This document shows, one piece after another, positions 5,808 through 6,901 of a stretch of 6,901 nucleotides of DNA (the first letter of the stretch is position 1; each line of letters begins with the position of its first letter). The position numbers were made by a program, and so were the translations under genes. The stretch is from Alkalinema sp. CAN_BIN05 (GTDB lineage Bacteria > Cyanobacteriota > Cyanobacteriia > Leptolyngbyales > Leptolyngbyaceae): positions 1 to 6,901 of the forward strand of contig JAJAYH010000455.1 of NCBI GenBank assembly GCA_026786325.1, read 5' to 3'. Below the pieces are notes generated by a model. That model saw only the letters and a list, made by a program, of their open reading frames with translations. It did no database searches and was not told the DNA's origin.

Positions 5808-6901
5808 GTGAAAGTTTTGCTGGTGGGTAATGGTGGACGAGAACATGCGATCGCGTGGCGGTTGGTCCAAGACGAGTCAATCCAGGTGACATGCGTTCCT
5901 GGTAATGGCGGAACTGCAACGCTTCCCAGATGTCAGAACCTTGCTTTAACTCAGGATGATTTTGAAGGCATTGCCGGGTTTTGCACGGTGAATAATGTTG
6001 CTTTTGTTGTAGTTGGCCCAGAAATTCCGTTGGCGGCTGGCATTACAGACTTCTTGCAACGTAAAAATATTAAAGTCTTCGGGCCACAGAAAGCCGGGGC
6101 ACAAATAGAAGCGAGCAAAGCTTGGGCGAAAGATTTGATGCAGTCGGCCAACATTCCCACGGCCAAATCTGCTGTTTTCACGGATCTACCGTCGGCCCGT
6201 GCTTACGCGGAAACCGAAGGCGCACCCATTGTGATCAAGGCTGATGGTCTTGCGGCGGGTAAAGGCGTTACGGTTGCTATGACGGTAAATGAGGCGATCG
6301 CGGCGCTAGAAGGCTGTTTTAGTGGACTCTTTGGGGCGGCTGGCGAACAGGTTGTGATTGAAGAATGCTTAATAGGCGAGGAAGTTTCTGTCCTAGCCAT
6401 AACTGATGGCGAGACCATTGTTCCCTTATTACCGGCCCAAGACCACAAGCGTATCGGAGAAGGTGATACGGGCGAAAATACAGGTGGTATGGGCGTTTAT
6501 GCTCCGGCCCCGATCGCCACGCCCGAAATCATGGCTCAAGTTCAAGCCCAAGTTTTGGAGCCTGCGATCGCTGAGTTAAAACGACGCGGCATTCAATATT
6601 GCGGGATTCTTTACGCTGGACTCATGATCAGTCCCACGGGAAAGATTAATGTCATTGAATTCAATTGTCGCTTCGGCGATCCTGAGACCCAAGTCATTTT
6701 ACCGCTCTTAGAAACCCCGCTACATGAAATTATGTTGGCTTGCATAGAAGGCCGTCTGTCCACGTTTGGCCCCTTGGAATGGAACCCTGAAGTATGTGCT
6801 TGTGTTGTGGCGGCTTCTGGCGGCTATCCCGGCGCATACAAAAAAGGATTAGCTATTACTGGAATTGCTGAAGCCGAAGCTCAAGCCTCACTGGTGTTCC
6901 A
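5808..6901 (+). CDS. purD: Phosphoribosylamine-glycine ligase PurD (GARS), 3' end outside window
   Basis: PurD joins glycine to 5-phosphoribosylamine using ATP to make glycinamide ribonucleotide, the second step of de novo purine synthesis, in the cytoplasm. I translated the frame by hand from GTG 5808: it stays open to the window edge (364 complete codons), so about 60 C-terminal residues of the usual 420 or so are missing. Motifs: VGNGGREHA at 6-14, VVVGPE in the N domain, the ATP-grasp loop KADGLAAGKGV (144-154), DHKR (212-215), GENTGGMG (222-229) and the family signature RFGDPETQV (288-296), preceded by E284 and N286, likely magnesium ligands. The GTG start is supported by GAGGA at 5798-5802 and by the conserved beginning MKVLLVGNGG. 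It is divergent from the TPR gene and is preceded by a possible leader hairpin. Confidence 0.95.
   Translation, partial: MKVLLVGNGGREHAIAWRLVQDESIQVTCVPGNGGTATLPRCQNLALTQDDFEGIAGFCTVNNVAFVVVGPEIPLAAGITDFLQRKNIKVFGPQKAGAQIEASKAWAKDLMQSANIPTAKSAVFTDLPSARAYAETEGAPIVIKADGLAAGKGVTVAMTVNEAIAALEGCFSGLFGAAGEQVVIEECLIGEEVSVLAITDGETIVPLLPAQDHKRIGEGDTGENTGGMGVYAPAPIATPEIMAQVQAQVLEPAIAELKRRGIQYCGILYAGLMISPTGKINVIEFNCRFGDPETQVILPLLETPLHEIMLACIEGRLSTFGPLEWNPEVCACVVAASGGYPGAYKKGLAITGIAEAEAQASLVF

Larger units (their letters stand above)
4437..6571. repeat. Seven HIP1 octamers (GCGATCGC)
   Basis: Complete HIP1 palindromes start at 4437, 4464, 4490 and 5115 (TPR gene) and at 5847, 6294 and 6564 (purD). HIP1 is a highly abundant chromosomal palindrome of many cyanobacteria, so it supports the origin of this DNA. 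I found none in positions 1-4436, although the CGATCG core is common there. Confidence 0.9.

Noticed and set aside
5951..6448. Two - strand reading frames (5951-6181 and 6203-6448) opposite purD
   Set aside because: Both are antisense to clear PurD motifs including the ATP-grasp loop; they are shadows.

Overview
The window reads as ordinary chromosomal DNA from a cyanobacterium. The main grounds are the very heavy use of the palindrome CGATCG (about 29 copies by hand count, against one or two expected by chance), seven complete HIP1 octamers GCGATCGC, and proteins with a cyanobacterial look: a MoxR ATPase paired with a thioredoxin-like [2Fe-2S] protein, and a NarL-type regulator with the LuxR helix end typical of that phylum. 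No mobile element, CRISPR array, tRNA or rRNA gene was seen. I cannot name the genus.

Layout, left to right. Positions 67-3328 hold four genes on the + strand: surE (5'/3'-nucleotidase), ribF (riboflavin kinase/FAD synthetase), a MoxR-family AAA+ ATPase, and a small thioredoxin-fold [2Fe-2S] protein whose start codon overlaps the ATPase stop (ATGA). A 231-bp spacer with several dyads follows. Next is a lone REC-HTH response regulator (3560-4210) closed by a strong intrinsic terminator (4277-4310). Facing it on the - strand is a secreted or envelope-associated TPR protein of unknown role (4331-5689). Across a 118-bp divergent spacer, purD (purine synthesis) starts with GTG at 5808 and runs off the right edge.

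How the genes may work together. SurE, RibF and PurD are housekeeping nucleotide and cofactor enzymes. The ATPase and [2Fe-2S] pair looks translationally coupled and may form a small chaperone/redox unit; that is inference. The response regulator has no partner kinase in view.

No clearly new system is present. The items most worth a second look are the ATPase/[2Fe-2S] pair, a purD leader in which two copies of a 9-mer can compete for one complementary arm, a palindrome that covers the surE ribosome-binding site, a duplicated start region in front of the ATPase gene, and the confinement of complete HIP1 octamers to the right-hand part of the window although the CGATCG core occurs throughout.
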